DNA from: Methylophilus medardensis
GTDB lineage: Bacteria; Pseudomonadota; Gammaproteobacteria; Burkholderiales; Methylophilaceae
Assembly (NCBI RefSeq): GCF_006363915.1
Contig: NZ_CP040946.1
Strand: one strand, 5' to 3'
DNA length: 64,000 nt
Shown here piece by piece: positions 12,021 through 20,878 of the stretch. The notes beneath the pieces were generated by a model, which saw only the letters and a program-made list of their open reading frames with translations, had not been told where the DNA came from and ran no database searches. Numbering within the stretch: position 1 is the stretch's first letter; every line of letters starts with the position of its first letter. The position numbers were made by a program, and so were the translations under genes.

Positions 12021-12977
12021 ATGCGTATCAACCAAGCCAATGCGATCGAATTATTGCTGCGAGGCGAGGTCGTAGCGATCCCGACCGAGACGGTGTACGG
12101 GTTAGCGGCCGATGCAAATAACGTGCTTGCCGTTGCTAAAATTTTTGCCACCAAACAGCGCCCAGCGAATAATCCGTTGATTGTGCATATTAGTAGTACT
12201 GACAAGGTATTGGATTGGGCAAGTACGTTTTCACCGCTGGCACAACGTTTAGCTGCGGCATTTTGGCCCGGCCCATTGACGTTGGTGCTTCCGGCACGCG
12301 CAGAAGTCTCTGCTGCGGTACGCGCAGGTGAACCGACAGTTGCACTGCGCGTGCCGGCGCACCCAGTGACGCTGGCTTTGTTGCGCGACAGTGGCTTAGG
12401 TTTAGCCGCGCCGTCTGCCAATCGATATACACAGCTCAGCCCAACCACCGCCGAACATGTAGAGTCTGGCCTCGGCGCGGATATCCCGGTGCTGGACGGC
12501 GGCGCTTGCCAGGTGGGCATTGAGTCAACGATTGTGAGTGTGCAGGACGACCACTGGCAGCTGCTACGTCCGGGCATGATAGATGTCGCAGCCATTACGG
12601 CGATTGCTGGACAGCCTGAAAGTACGTTGGATATCGCCCATACACCGAAAGCACCCGGGCAGCATCTGTTGCATTATGCGCCACGCACACCATGCAGGCT
12701 TTTTGATTCAAAATCGGCCTTAACGGCATATGCGCACAACAAACCGCAGGTCGCGGCTTTATTATTTGGTGATGGTCCGGCAATTACGCCAAGGGATATT
12801 CACCTACCGGCCGACCCGGCACAGGCAGCAGCGCATTTATACGCAGCACTACACACATTAGATGCTATGCAAGCCGAGCTCATATTGATTGAATCCCCCC
12901 CGGCGACCGCTGCCTGGGATGCCTTACGCGACCGATTACAGCGTGCAGCCCATGATCCGGGCAAGCAAAACGATTGA
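12021..12977 (+). CDS. tsaC: L-threonylcarbamoyladenylate synthase, Sua5 (TsaC2) type
   Basis: 318 residues. It makes threonylcarbamoyl-AMP from threonine, bicarbonate and ATP, the first step to t6A37 in ANN-decoding tRNAs. The YrdC-like catalytic domain covers about 1-195 with GEVVAIPTETVYGLAADA, the substrate-binding KQRPANNPLIVHI and SANRYTQLSPTTAEHV. The extra C-terminal Sua5 domain begins after APGQHLLHYAPRTP near 215, making this the long Sua5 form rather than the short TsaC. Divergent from the cupin gene. The ribosome binding site is weak. Confidence 0.92.
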   Translation: MRINQANAIELLLRGEVVAIPTETVYGLAADANNVLAVAKIFATKQRPANNPLIVHISSTDKVLDWASTFSPLAQRLAAAFWPGPLTLVLPARAEVSAAVRAGEPTVALRVPAHPVTLALLRDSGLGLAAPSANRYTQLSPTTAEHVESGLGADIPVLDGGACQVGIESTIVSVQDDHWQLLRPGMIDVAAITAIAGQPESTLDIAHTPKAPGQHLLHYAPRTPCRLFDSKSALTAYAHNKPQVAALLFGDGPAITPRDIHLPADPAQAAAHLYAALHTLDAMQAELILIESPPATAAWDALRDRLQRAAHDPGKQND

Positions 12978-13051
12978 GTGTGCTGCGGATGGCTGGCACA
13001 ATGGCTACAGTTTTTTACAATGTTCCTTAATTGAATACAAGATATCTCCCA

Positions 13052-13414
13052 ATGAAAAACACCTATTCACATTTGACGATTGTTGTTGCTTCTATTTTTT
13101 TGTCTGGCTGCGCAAGTTTCGAGTTTCCGAACATGTTCGATAAAGGCAGCAAGGAAGTGCCTCGTTATGGCAAAGCAGCCGTGCATTATCAATGCGAGAA
13201 CTATCAGTCGTTTGGGCTAAAACTCTCTGAGAACGGAGAAGAGGCATGGGTCATGCTCCCTGACCATGAAATGAATCTCTCGAGAGATGCTAACGACAAG
13301 CAGCTTTACCATTACGGCACCATGGATTTGCACTTAAACGGTGATCAAACCACGCTCGATGATAGCGATCATCTGCATCTCAAAGGCTGCAAGCCCGAGC
13401 GCGCTAAAAAGTAA
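13052..13414 (+). CDS. putative MliC-like lipoprotein
   Basis: 120 residues from the ATG at 13052. The N-terminus is a lipoprotein signal with lipobox FLSG-C, Cys near residue 19, so it is likely anchored to the outer membrane. The mature part has YQC at about 49-51 and a terminal GCK, and a strand pattern with YGTMDLHLNGDQTTL that resembles MliC, the inhibitor of C-type lysozyme, whose fold is closed by a disulfide between such cysteines. The similarity is weak, so the function is tentative. A TTG at 13031 would add seven residues before the signal and is less likely. No good ribosome binding site is seen for either start. Confidence 0.65.
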   Translation: MKNTYSHLTIVVASIFLSGCASFEFPNMFDKGSKEVPRYGKAAVHYQCENYQSFGLKLSENGEEAWVMLPDHEMNLSRDANDKQLYHYGTMDLHLNGDQTTLDDSDHLHLKGCKPERAKK

Positions 13415-13470
13415 CGCCTGCGCACCGCTGAAAAAGGCAACGGCCAGCGGTAGAATGACAGCAATAAAAA

Positions 13471-13496
13471 AGGCCCTGAATCTCAGGGCCTTTTTT
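13471..13496. terminator. bidirectional terminator between the lipoprotein gene and ssb
   Basis: AGGCCCTGA-ATC-TCAGGGCCT (13471-13491) with T6 on the plus strand and a matching A-run upstream, so it can serve both convergent genes. Confidence 0.85.
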
Positions 13497-13527
13497 ATTG
13501 CATCAATTACCTTTAATGAGGTGTTGA

Positions 13528-14058
13528 TCAAAACGGAATATCATCATCGAAATCATCGAAATTACCTGCTGGCTTGCTCGCAGCAGGCTGAAAAGCATTA
13601 CGGTTACCCGCTGCTGCATTGTTAGCGCCCATGGCAGCTGGTTGGCGAGGCGGGGCTTGGTTGTACTCATCCATACCGCCACCACCTTGATCCATATCGC
13701 CGCCTTCAAATGCAGTGCTGCCACCTTCACGGCCAGTGCCTAACATTTGCATTTGGTCAGCCACGATCTCGGTGCTGTAACGCGTCACGCCATCTTTTTC
13801 CCATTTACGCGTTTGTAAACGGCCTTCGATGTAGACCGGGCGACCCTTTTTCAGGTATTCGCCTGCAATTTCGGCCAGACGACGGTACATGACAATATTA
13901 TGCCATTCTGTTTTTTCCTGACGCACACCGGATTTATCTTTCCAGTTTTCGGTGGTGGCGATACTGAAGTTGGCCACTGCCTCACCGTTTGGCATGTAGC
14001 GCACTTCAGGGTCACGCCCAAGATTGCCCATCAAAATCACTTTGTTGACTGATGCCAT
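13528..14058 (-). CDS. ssb: single-stranded DNA-binding protein
   Basis: 176 residues. The OB-fold covers about 1-110 (ASVNKVILMGNLGRDPEVRY; WHNIVMYRRLAEIAGEYL), followed by a Gly/Gln/Asn/Ala-rich flexible linker and the acidic tip DDFDDDIPF that docks replication and repair partners. It coats ssDNA as a tetramer. Its ATG lies eight bases after the stop of the MFS gene; GGGGAG is 8-10 bases upstream. UvrA is encoded nearby but is divergently transcribed, an arrangement also seen in gammaproteobacteria. Confidence 0.96.
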   Translation of the reverse strand: MASVNKVILMGNLGRDPEVRYMPNGEAVANFSIATTENWKDKSGVRQEKTEWHNIVMYRRLAEIAGEYLKKGRPVYIEGRLQTRKWEKDGVTRYSTEIVADQMQMLGTGREGGSTAFEGGDMDQGGGGMDEYNQAPPRQPAAMGANNAAAGNRNAFQPAASKPAGNFDDFDDDIPF

Positions 14059-14065
14059 GGTGTCA

Positions 14066-15457
14066 CTACTCCCCTATTCGATTCATGATTGCTTGCGACA
14101 ATGCCGCTTGAAATGCTTTGCTGCGCTGATTTTCCAACTTTACCATGAGCATGGTTTCAGAGGGAATGGCGACAACTTCGTACACACCTTCCATGGCGCG
14201 AATGTCTTGCGCCAACTGCGCTGCTTGCGCATCATTATACCCTTGTATATGGAACATTTTTGTTTTGACACTCGGTGGCGCTTGCATGCCAAGCGCCAGC
14301 CCAAACCAGATCAGCATCAATATTGCGCAAAAGACAAATACGGTGGGGCTACCGTAACGATGCGACAACCAACCACCGAGCGCAGCGCCAAGAAACATGC
14401 CAAATGATTGGGCAGTGTTGTGCACACCCATCGCAGTGCCTTTGGCGGCTGCGGGGGCCATTTTAGAGATCAACGACGGTAAAGAGGCCTCTAAAATATT
14501 AAAAGCAACAAAATAGGAGAACAAGGTGGCGACAATCCCCCACAGGCTATTTAAGCTGAACATAAAGGCAATCTGCGTGAGCAGCATGAGCGCGACAGCC
14601 ATCACAAACACTGGCTTCAGTTTTGCTTTTTTCTCGGCATAAATAATCGCAGGCACCATCAGAATGAACGACAAGACCAACACCGGCAGATAGATTTTCC
14701 AATGCGAATTTTCGTTCATGCCGGTACTGTGTTTGATCGCAAACGGCACCACCATAAACATCGCCATCTGCGCGCCATGCAAACAAAACGTCCCGAAGTT
14801 AAGGCGTAACAACTGCTTGTCGCGTAATACTTCTCCAATCTTAGCGGGGGCCGCTTGGGCATCGGAGTGAAAGTGCGCGTGCAAAGGCTCGGGGACTGCA
14901 AATTTGACCACGGCAATGGCCAAGACTGACAGCACAGCCGTGAGCCAAAAAATGCCCGACACGCCTATCCACTGGTTTAAGATCGGCCCAGCAACGAGCG
15001 ATACGGCAAAGGTGACACCAATGGTGGCCCCGATCATCGCCATGGCTTGCGTGCGATGCTCCTCACGCGTTGAATCCGCCACCAGCGCCGTGACGACGGC
15101 AGAAATCGCGCCGGCACCCTGAATGGAGCGCCCGACGATCACCATGTAGATATCTTGGGCAGTTGCTGCAAACACACCGCCAACAGCAAACATGATCAAG
15201 CCCAGGTAAATCAGTTTTTTGCGGCCAAAGCGATCGGATGCCATGCCAAACGGCAACTGAAAAATAACTTGCATGAAACCGTAGGCGCCCAAGGCGAGCC
15301 CAATCAAGGCGTGATTGTTCCCACCCTGCAAGGTTTCAGCATAAATCGCAAAAATAGGCAGGATTAAAAACATGCCCAACATACGCAGCCCATAAATAGA
15401 AGCCAGGGCCGCGGTGGCGCGCGTTTCTATTTGGGTCATTTTTTCGGAGAACTGCAT
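14066..15457 (-). CDS. yajR: MFS transporter, YajR-like, with C-terminal YAM domain
   Basis: 463 residues with about 12 membrane segments. The N-half has the MFS motif A (GMASDRFGRKK) after FQLPF, and motif B/C-like segments IVGRSIQGAGA and GATIGVTFAVSLVAGPIL. The last 65 or so residues, after the final helix, are soluble (DAQAAQLAQDIRAMEGVYEV) and match the ferredoxin-like YAM domain of E. coli YajR. A proton-driven drug or metabolite exporter is likely; the substrate is not known. The start at 15457 has no ribosome binding site; Met7 is an alternative. Co-transcribed with ssb. Confidence 0.85.
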   Translation of the reverse strand: MQFSEKMTQIETRATAALASIYGLRMLGMFLILPIFAIYAETLQGGNNHALIGLALGAYGFMQVIFQLPFGMASDRFGRKKLIYLGLIMFAVGGVFAATAQDIYMVIVGRSIQGAGAISAVVTALVADSTREEHRTQAMAMIGATIGVTFAVSLVAGPILNQWIGVSGIFWLTAVLSVLAIAVVKFAVPEPLHAHFHSDAQAAPAKIGEVLRDKQLLRLNFGTFCLHGAQMAMFMVVPFAIKHSTGMNENSHWKIYLPVLVLSFILMVPAIIYAEKKAKLKPVFVMAVALMLLTQIAFMFSLNSLWGIVATLFSYFVAFNILEASLPSLISKMAPAAAKGTAMGVHNTAQSFGMFLGAALGGWLSHRYGSPTVFVFCAILMLIWFGLALGMQAPPSVKTKMFHIQGYNDAQAAQLAQDIRAMEGVYEVVAIPSETMLMVKLENQRSKAFQAALSQAIMNRIGE

Positions 15458-15534
15458 GAATCGGTAAGAAAACTTGGCTTAATTTTGAATAATTGCGTAT
15501 ATTATCAGGTTGGCTGTCTGTTCGTGAAAGTATC

Positions 15535-18369
15535 ATGGAATTTATCAAAATTCGCGGGGCGCGCACCCATAATCTGAAGAATATCAATCTGGATATCCCA
15601 CGTAACCAATTGGTGGTGATCACGGGTCTTTCCGGCTCAGGAAAATCTTCGCTAGCCTTTGATACGCTCTATGCAGAGGGGCAACGCCGCTATGTCGAAA
15701 GTTTGTCCGCTTATGCCCGCCAGTTTCTGGCGCGCATGGATAAACCTGATGTCGACCTCATCGAGGGCTTATCGCCCGCGATTTCTATTGAGCAAAAATC
15801 TACCTCACACAATCCACGTTCTACCGTGGGCACAGTCACTGAGATTCATGATTATCTGCGCTTGCTGTTCGCTCGCGCTGGCGACCCAGAATGCCCGGAG
15901 CATGGCATCAAATTAGAGGCGCAAACCGTCAGTCAGATGGTGGATAGCACCCTCAAACTGCCTGAAGACACCAAGCTCATGATCCTGGCACCAGTGGTAG
16001 CCAACCGCAAAGGCGAACAACTAGATTTATTTGATACGCTTAAAGCGCAAGGTTTTGTGCGTTTGCGCATTGATGGCAAAATCTATGAAATGGATGCCTT
16101 GCCGCAACTGGCCAAAACCACCAAACATAGCGTGGATGTGGTGGTTGACCGTTTAAAAGTGCGCGAAGACATGAAACAGCGCATCGCCGAATCCTTTGAA
16201 ACAGCGCTCAGGCTAGCCGATGGCAAAGCTATTGCGCTCGAAATGGACAGCGAAAAAGAACACCTGTTTTCAGCCAAGTTTTCTTGCCCTGTGTGCGATT
16301 ACTCACTCGCTGAACTGGAACCACGCCTGTTCAGCTTTAACAACCCGATGGGCGCTTGCCCTAAATGTGATGGCCTAGGTCAGGTGACGTTTTTTGACCC
16401 AAAACGGGTGGTCGCATTTCCGCATTTGTCTCTCGCAAGCGGCGCCATTAAAGGCTGGGATAAGCGTAACCAGTTTTACTTTCAAATGCTAGCCAGCTTG
16501 AGTCAGCATTACAATTTTGACTTAGAAGCCCCGTTTGAAAACTTAGCCGAGGACATTCAGCAAACCTTGCTGTTTGGATCTGGTCGCGACCAAATCACCT
16601 TTAAATATCTCAATGAGCGCGGCACCTTTTTCAGCAAGTCGCACACCTTTGAAGGCATCATTAATAATCTGCAACGGCGCTATCGCGAAAGTGATTCCAC
16701 CGCAGTGCGTGACGAGTTGGCGAAATACATCAACGCTACTAGCTGTCCGGATTGCGCAGGCACTCGCCTTCGCAAAGAGGCGCGTCACGTCAAAGTGGGC
16801 GACCGTAACATTCACCAAATTTGTGAAGTGCCGCTCAAGCAGGCATTACACTTTTTTGAATCACTGCAACTGAGCGGCCAAAAGCTAGCAATTGCGGATA
16901 AGATCGTCAAAGAGATTGAAAATCGTCTCAAATTTTTGACCAATGTTGGCTTAGACTATTTATCGCTTTCACGCTCTGCCGAAACTCTGTCCGGCGGTGA
17001 GGCCCAGCGTATCCGACTTGCCTCGCAAATCGGTAGCGGCTTAACCGGCGTGATGTACGTGCTTGACGAGCCTTCTATCGGCTTGCACCAACGGGACAAC
17101 GATCGTCTGCTTGAAACACTCAAGCGCCTGCGCGACTTAGGCAATAGCGTGATTGTAGTGGAACATGACCAAGATGCCATTCAACTGGCTGACTTTATTG
17201 TGGATATTGGCCCCGGGGCGGGTGAGCATGGCGGCAATATTGTCTCGTTCGGGACACCGGCTGAAATCGAAGCAGACCCCAACTCACTCACCGGGCAATA
17301 TATTAGTGGCAAAAAGCAAATCACCTTCAAACTGCCCCGCACCAAACCAGACCCAGCACGTTGGCTAAAGCTCAATCATGCCACCGGCAATAACCTTAAG
17401 GATGTGAGTATTGAAATTCCAGTCGGCTTGCTGACGTGTGTGACTGGGGTCTCGGGCAGTGGAAAATCCACCCTGATCAACGATACGCTTTACCGCGTGG
17501 TGGCGACACATTTATATGGCAGCACCACCGAAGCTGCGCCGCACGCAAGCATCGACGGCTTAGAGTTTTTTGACAAAGTGGTTGACGTTGACCAAAGCCC
17601 GATTGGCCGCACGCCGCGCTCCAACCCAGCGACCTATACCGGCTTATTTACGCCAATTCGTGATTTATTCGCCAGCGTGCCCGAAAGCCGCGCCCGCGGC
17701 TATGGCCCGGGACGCTACTCGTTCAACGTCAAAGGTGGTCGGTGCGAAGCCTGCCAAGGCGACGGCGTGTTGCGGGTAGAAATGCATTTTCTGCCGGATG
17801 TGTATGTGCCTTGCGATGTGTGTAAAGGTCAGCGCTATAACCGCGAAACACTTGAAATTCAATTCAAGGGAAAAAACATTCACCAAGTGCTCGCCATGAC
17901 GGTGGAGCAAGCGCACCAGTTTTTTAATGCGCAACCGGTGATCGAACGCAAACTCAAAACATTGCTCGATGTTGGTCTCGGTTATATCACGCTTGGGCAA
18001 TCGGCCACTACGCTTTCAGGCGGCGAGGCGCAACGCGTGAAACTATCGCTTGAGCTGAGCAAACGAGACACCGGCCGCACACTGTATATTCTCGACGAGC
18101 CGACCACCGGCTTGCATTTCGCCGACATTCAATTACTACTTGATGTGATTCATCGGTTGCGGGATTCAGGCAATACGGTAGTGATCATCGAACACAATTT
18201 GGACGTGATCAAAACGGCTGACTGGCTGATTGATATGGGTCCGGAAGGTGGCGATGGTGGGGGTATCGTAGTGGGGGTAGGCGCGCCTGAAGAACTGGCA
18301 AAAAATACGGCCAGCTATACTGGCCGTTACCTCATACCCTTACTAGAACATCTCGCTGTCAGGGCTTAA
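15535..18369 (+). CDS. uvrA: excinuclease ABC subunit A
   Basis: 944 residues from ATG 15535 (MEFIKIRGARTHNL, the family start; the open frame upstream is not conserved). UvrA is the damage-recognition ATPase of nucleotide excision repair. Visible: Walker A GLSGSGKSS at 31-39 and GVSGSGKST near 637-645; ABC signatures LSGGEAQRIRLASQI and LSGGEAQRVKLSLEL; zinc modules CPVCD..CPKC near 250-280 and CEAC..CDVC near 735-765. No LexA box of the CTGT-N8-ACAG type could be found between it and the MFS gene, so SOS control is not evident here. Confidence 0.97.
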   Translation: MEFIKIRGARTHNLKNINLDIPRNQLVVITGLSGSGKSSLAFDTLYAEGQRRYVESLSAYARQFLARMDKPDVDLIEGLSPAISIEQKSTSHNPRSTVGTVTEIHDYLRLLFARAGDPECPEHGIKLEAQTVSQMVDSTLKLPEDTKLMILAPVVANRKGEQLDLFDTLKAQGFVRLRIDGKIYEMDALPQLAKTTKHSVDVVVDRLKVREDMKQRIAESFETALRLADGKAIALEMDSEKEHLFSAKFSCPVCDYSLAELEPRLFSFNNPMGACPKCDGLGQVTFFDPKRVVAFPHLSLASGAIKGWDKRNQFYFQMLASLSQHYNFDLEAPFENLAEDIQQTLLFGSGRDQITFKYLNERGTFFSKSHTFEGIINNLQRRYRESDSTAVRDELAKYINATSCPDCAGTRLRKEARHVKVGDRNIHQICEVPLKQALHFFESLQLSGQKLAIADKIVKEIENRLKFLTNVGLDYLSLSRSAETLSGGEAQRIRLASQIGSGLTGVMYVLDEPSIGLHQRDNDRLLETLKRLRDLGNSVIVVEHDQDAIQLADFIVDIGPGAGEHGGNIVSFGTPAEIEADPNSLTGQYISGKKQITFKLPRTKPDPARWLKLNHATGNNLKDVSIEIPVGLLTCVTGVSGSGKSTLINDTLYRVVATHLYGSTTEAAPHASIDGLEFFDKVVDVDQSPIGRTPRSNPATYTGLFTPIRDLFASVPESRARGYGPGRYSFNVKGGRCEACQGDGVLRVEMHFLPDVYVPCDVCKGQRYNRETLEIQFKGKNIHQVLAMTVEQAHQFFNAQPVIERKLKTLLDVGLGYITLGQSATTLSGGEAQRVKLSLELSKRDTGRTLYILDEPTTGLHFADIQLLLDVIHRLRDSGNTVVIIEHNLDVIKTADWLIDMGPEGGDGGGIVVGVGAPEELAKNTASYTGRYLIPLLEHLAVRA

Positions 18370-18498
18370 GGTCAACATGCAACCGGGCCCCTTGATGCAC
18401 CCACCGCGCTAGCGAAGGGACATCAGATACGGATGTGGTGTGCCACATACATATATTTATATAAAATATTGTAGATGGCAGTGAACGTGAGTCATGCG

Positions 18499-18516
18499 TA
18501 AAACAAACCCTTAAAA
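18499..18516 (-). terminator. weak terminator after mtgA
   Basis: Minus strand ACCCT-AATTTTA-AGGGT followed by TTGTTTT directly after the mtgA stop. Stem only five base pairs. The rest of the uvrA-mtgA gap (18370-18498) shows nothing. Confidence 0.35.
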
Positions 18517-19203
18517 TTAGGGTATTTTCACTAATCGCATACGCGCTTGTATGGTGGCGGCATGCCGGTTGAGATAGCGCGTGCTGCGATGTGCATCATA
18601 AAAACGCGGGTTAGGAACCATGGCCGCCAGACGCGCGCTCTGCGCAGAGGTCAAGGCGCGAGCACTGCTGTGAAAGTAATGCCGCGCGGCCGCTTCAGCC
18701 CCAAACACACCCTCGCCCCATTCAATGACATTCAAATAGAGCTCGAGAATGCGACGCTTGCTCAACAACTTTTCGAGCATGAAGGTAATCACGGCTTCTT
18801 GCGCTTTGCGCCAAGGCGTGCGGTGCCCTGATAAAAACAAGTTTTTGGCTAACTGCTGACTAATGGTCGAACCGCCTGCGACAATGCGGCCTTTTTTGAG
18901 ATTTTTTTCAAACGCGGTTTCTATGCCCACCCAATCAAATCCCTGATGTACCACAAATTGACTGTCTTCAGCGGCAATCACCGCCCGCTTTAAATGTTGA
19001 CTGATCTGCGCATAGGGCACCCAATGCTGTTTTAATTTAGCGTCTGGTGCACGTTCTTGAAGCACCTCGAGCTGTGCTGCCATGAACGCAGTTGATTCAG
19101 GGTTATGATCCACCCACCACAGAATATGCAGCACCACCCACACTTGGTACAAAAGCACCCACAGCAAGAGGATGCCAAAAAACAATTTAATCGTTTGTTT
19201 CAT
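18517..19203 (-). CDS. mtgA: monofunctional peptidoglycan glycosyltransferase MtgA
   Basis: 228 residues: an N-terminal membrane anchor (about 5-28) and one GT51 domain. It polymerises lipid II into glycan strands. The family motifs are present: AVIAAEDSQFVVHQGFDW with catalytic Glu79, GGSTISQQLAKNLFL, RKAQEAVITFMLEKLLSKRRILELYLN and GVFGAEAAARHYF. No transpeptidase domain. Starts ten bases after the aroE stop, so the pair is one transcript, an order common in betaproteobacteria. Confidence 0.95.
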   Translation of the reverse strand: MKQTIKLFFGILLLWVLLYQVWVVLHILWWVDHNPESTAFMAAQLEVLQERAPDAKLKQHWVPYAQISQHLKRAVIAAEDSQFVVHQGFDWVGIETAFEKNLKKGRIVAGGSTISQQLAKNLFLSGHRTPWRKAQEAVITFMLEKLLSKRRILELYLNVIEWGEGVFGAEAAARHYFHSSARALTSAQSARLAAMVPNPRFYDAHRSTRYLNRHAATIQARMRLVKIP

Positions 19204-19212
19204 GCCAACAGT

Positions 19213-20037
19213 TTAGGGCAAGCGAAAGGATTGGATCACAGGCGCAGTGTCTGGACGCAAGCCATGCCATAGATAAAATGCCTCTGCGGCTTGCTCTATC
19301 AGCATGCCCAGCCCATCAGCCACCAGCATCCCTGCCGCCCGTGCTTGCTGCATGAAGGGCGTTTCGCGACCATACATCATGTCATACGCCAAGCCTGTGG
19401 ACTGAAAAACCGCGGCGGGTATATCCAACGGCCGATCAGTTAAGCCTGCAGAGGTCGCATTGATAATGACATCATAAGATTGTGCGACGGCCGACATTAC
19501 CTGCACTTCTAAGCGGGTCTGACAACGCGCCGCCTCAGCTGCAAACTTGGCTACCATGCCCTGTGCCTTGTCCAAACTACGATTCGCAATGGTCAGTAGC
19601 AAAGGCTGTTGCTCAAGCAACGGCAACATCACGCCCTGAGCCGCACCACCGGCGCCGAGCAACAATATTTTTTTACCCGCCAACGGCGCTTGCTGATGCT
19701 TTAGCAGGTCGTTGACCAAACCACAGCCATCAGTGTTGTCACCCAGTAATCCAGTCGGTAGAAAACACAAGGTATTCACAGCACCCGCTGCCTGCGCCCG
19801 CTCAGTCAACCCCTGACATAATGCAAAGGCCTCAAATTTAAATGGCACCGTGACATTAGCGCCGACAAAGCCCTCGGCTTGTAAGCGCTGCACCGTCGCA
19901 GTAAACCCATCCAATGGCGCCAATATTTTTTCATAAATGATGGCCTTATTAAATTGGTGGGCAAATGCTTGATGAATGGTTGGCGACTTGCTATGTTCGA
20001 TTGGGTGGCCAATCACGGCATATTTTTCTGGGTTCAT
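19213..20037 (-). CDS. aroE: shikimate dehydrogenase (NADP+)
   Basis: 274 residues. It reduces 3-dehydroshikimate to shikimate in the aromatic pathway. The substrate site SKSPTIHQ (16-23), catalytic Lys67 in NVTVPFK and Asp103 in GDNTDG are visible, with the nucleotide-binding GAGGAAQG near 127 and NRS in the following strand, the AroE-type NADP site. Complements the dehydroquinase gene aroQ at 43268. Confidence 0.96.
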   Translation of the reverse strand: MNPEKYAVIGHPIEHSKSPTIHQAFAHQFNKAIIYEKILAPLDGFTATVQRLQAEGFVGANVTVPFKFEAFALCQGLTERAQAAGAVNTLCFLPTGLLGDNTDGCGLVNDLLKHQQAPLAGKKILLLGAGGAAQGVMLPLLEQQPLLLTIANRSLDKAQGMVAKFAAEAARCQTRLEVQVMSAVAQSYDVIINATSAGLTDRPLDIPAAVFQSTGLAYDMMYGRETPFMQQARAAGMLVADGLGMLIEQAAEAFYLWHGLRPDTAPVIQSFRLP

Positions 20038-20076
20038 GCGCGGCGGGGTGGTCTTTGTTGGGGGGATGATAATCGA

Positions 20077-20526
20077 CTAATTGGTCCAAGGTAGTCCGGC
20101 ATGCTTCCAGCCGTTGATGAGTGTTCTTTGTTTGAGCGCATTCGCCTCGCCCTCAAAGCCCTCGCTCATGTTATAAGCTTTGCTGTAGCCCAATTGCTGC
20201 GCCAACAATGCCGCATTGTGGCTGCGGCCGCCGGTACGGCACATGAATATCACCGTGCGTGATGGATCGACTTGCGTTTGCAATTGCTCAGCAAACGCGG
20301 TGTTTGCAACCATCCCCGGATAAAAAGCCCACTCGATATGTGTCGCCATAGGCACCCGGCCCACTAACTCTAGTTCTGCGCGTGAACGCACGTCGACCAA
20401 CACCGCCTCACGATCTTGACTAACCAGCGTGTAAGCTTCTTGCGGAGTCAAGGCGCCAGCATAAGAAAGGCCGCTTTGGGCGGCTCGCGCTTGGGCCAGT
20501 TTTAGAATATTTTCAACACTTTCCAA
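20077..20526 (-). CDS. rhodanese-domain sulfurtransferase
   Basis: 149 residues, single rhodanese domain. The active-site loop CRTGGRS carries Cys96, the persulfide-forming residue; the six-residue loop is the sulfurtransferase rather than phosphatase length. VDVRSRAELELVG is the usual CH2A-like motif. No signal peptide, so probably cytoplasmic. The sulfur acceptor is unknown. Its upstream region carries the NtrC sites and the sigma-54 promoter of the divergent glnA, but nothing shows that NtrC also acts on this gene. Confidence 0.88.
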   Translation of the reverse strand: MESVENILKLAQARAAQSGLSYAGALTPQEAYTLVSQDREAVLVDVRSRAELELVGRVPMATHIEWAFYPGMVANTAFAEQLQTQVDPSRTVIFMCRTGGRSHNAALLAQQLGYSKAYNMSEGFEGEANALKQRTLINGWKHAGLPWTN

Positions 20527-20597
20527 ATTACACCTTCGTTCTACATGTCATATTTTTAAATGCTGAGTATACCTGCGAAAGCCAATCAAAATCACAA

Positions 20598-20614
20598 TGC
20601 ACCATATTGGTGCT
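20598..20614 (+). promoter_or_regulatory. NtrC-binding site 1 upstream of glnA
   Basis: TGCACCATATTGGTGCT is a near-perfect match to the enterobacterial NtrC site TGCACCNNNNTGGTGCA. It is about 107 bp upstream of the sigma-54 promoter. Confidence 0.85.
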
Positions 20615-20628
20615 CAATTTGTTGCATC

Positions 20629-20643
20629 GCACATTAAAGGTGC
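20629..20643 (+). promoter_or_regulatory. NtrC-binding site 2 upstream of glnA
   Basis: GCACATTAAAGGTGC keeps both GCAC/GTGC half-sites at the same N7 spacing. Its centre is 30 bp from site 1, about three helical turns, the arrangement that allows cooperative NtrC binding. Confidence 0.75.
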
Positions 20644-20704
20644 ATGGTGATTTTACAATTTTATGCAAGATACCCCACATGCATGCAAAATGGTTATTTT
20701 GGGG

Positions 20705-20720
20705 TGGCATGCTTCCTGCT
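20705..20720 (+). promoter_or_regulatory. sigma-54 promoter of glnA
   Basis: TGGCATGCTTCCTGCT fits the -24/-12 consensus TGGCACG-N4-TTGCW with the required GG-N10-GC spacing. Transcription would start near 20732, leaving a leader of about 147 nt before the glnA ATG. Confidence 0.8.
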
Positions 20721-20878
20721 AATATTACACATTCAGTTTTAATAAATTTAGTCATTCAACTGAATTTAAATAATCTATTATTTTGACCTTGCGTGCGTTC
20801 CGGGACATCCGCAACATGTCCCTTTTTGACGTGCGCAACCTGAATCACTGTTTGAGCTTGATCATTGAGGAGAATGTA

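Noticed and set aside
15458..15534. LexA box upstream of uvrA
   Set aside because: No CTGT-N8-ACAG pattern could be found between the MFS gene and uvrA.
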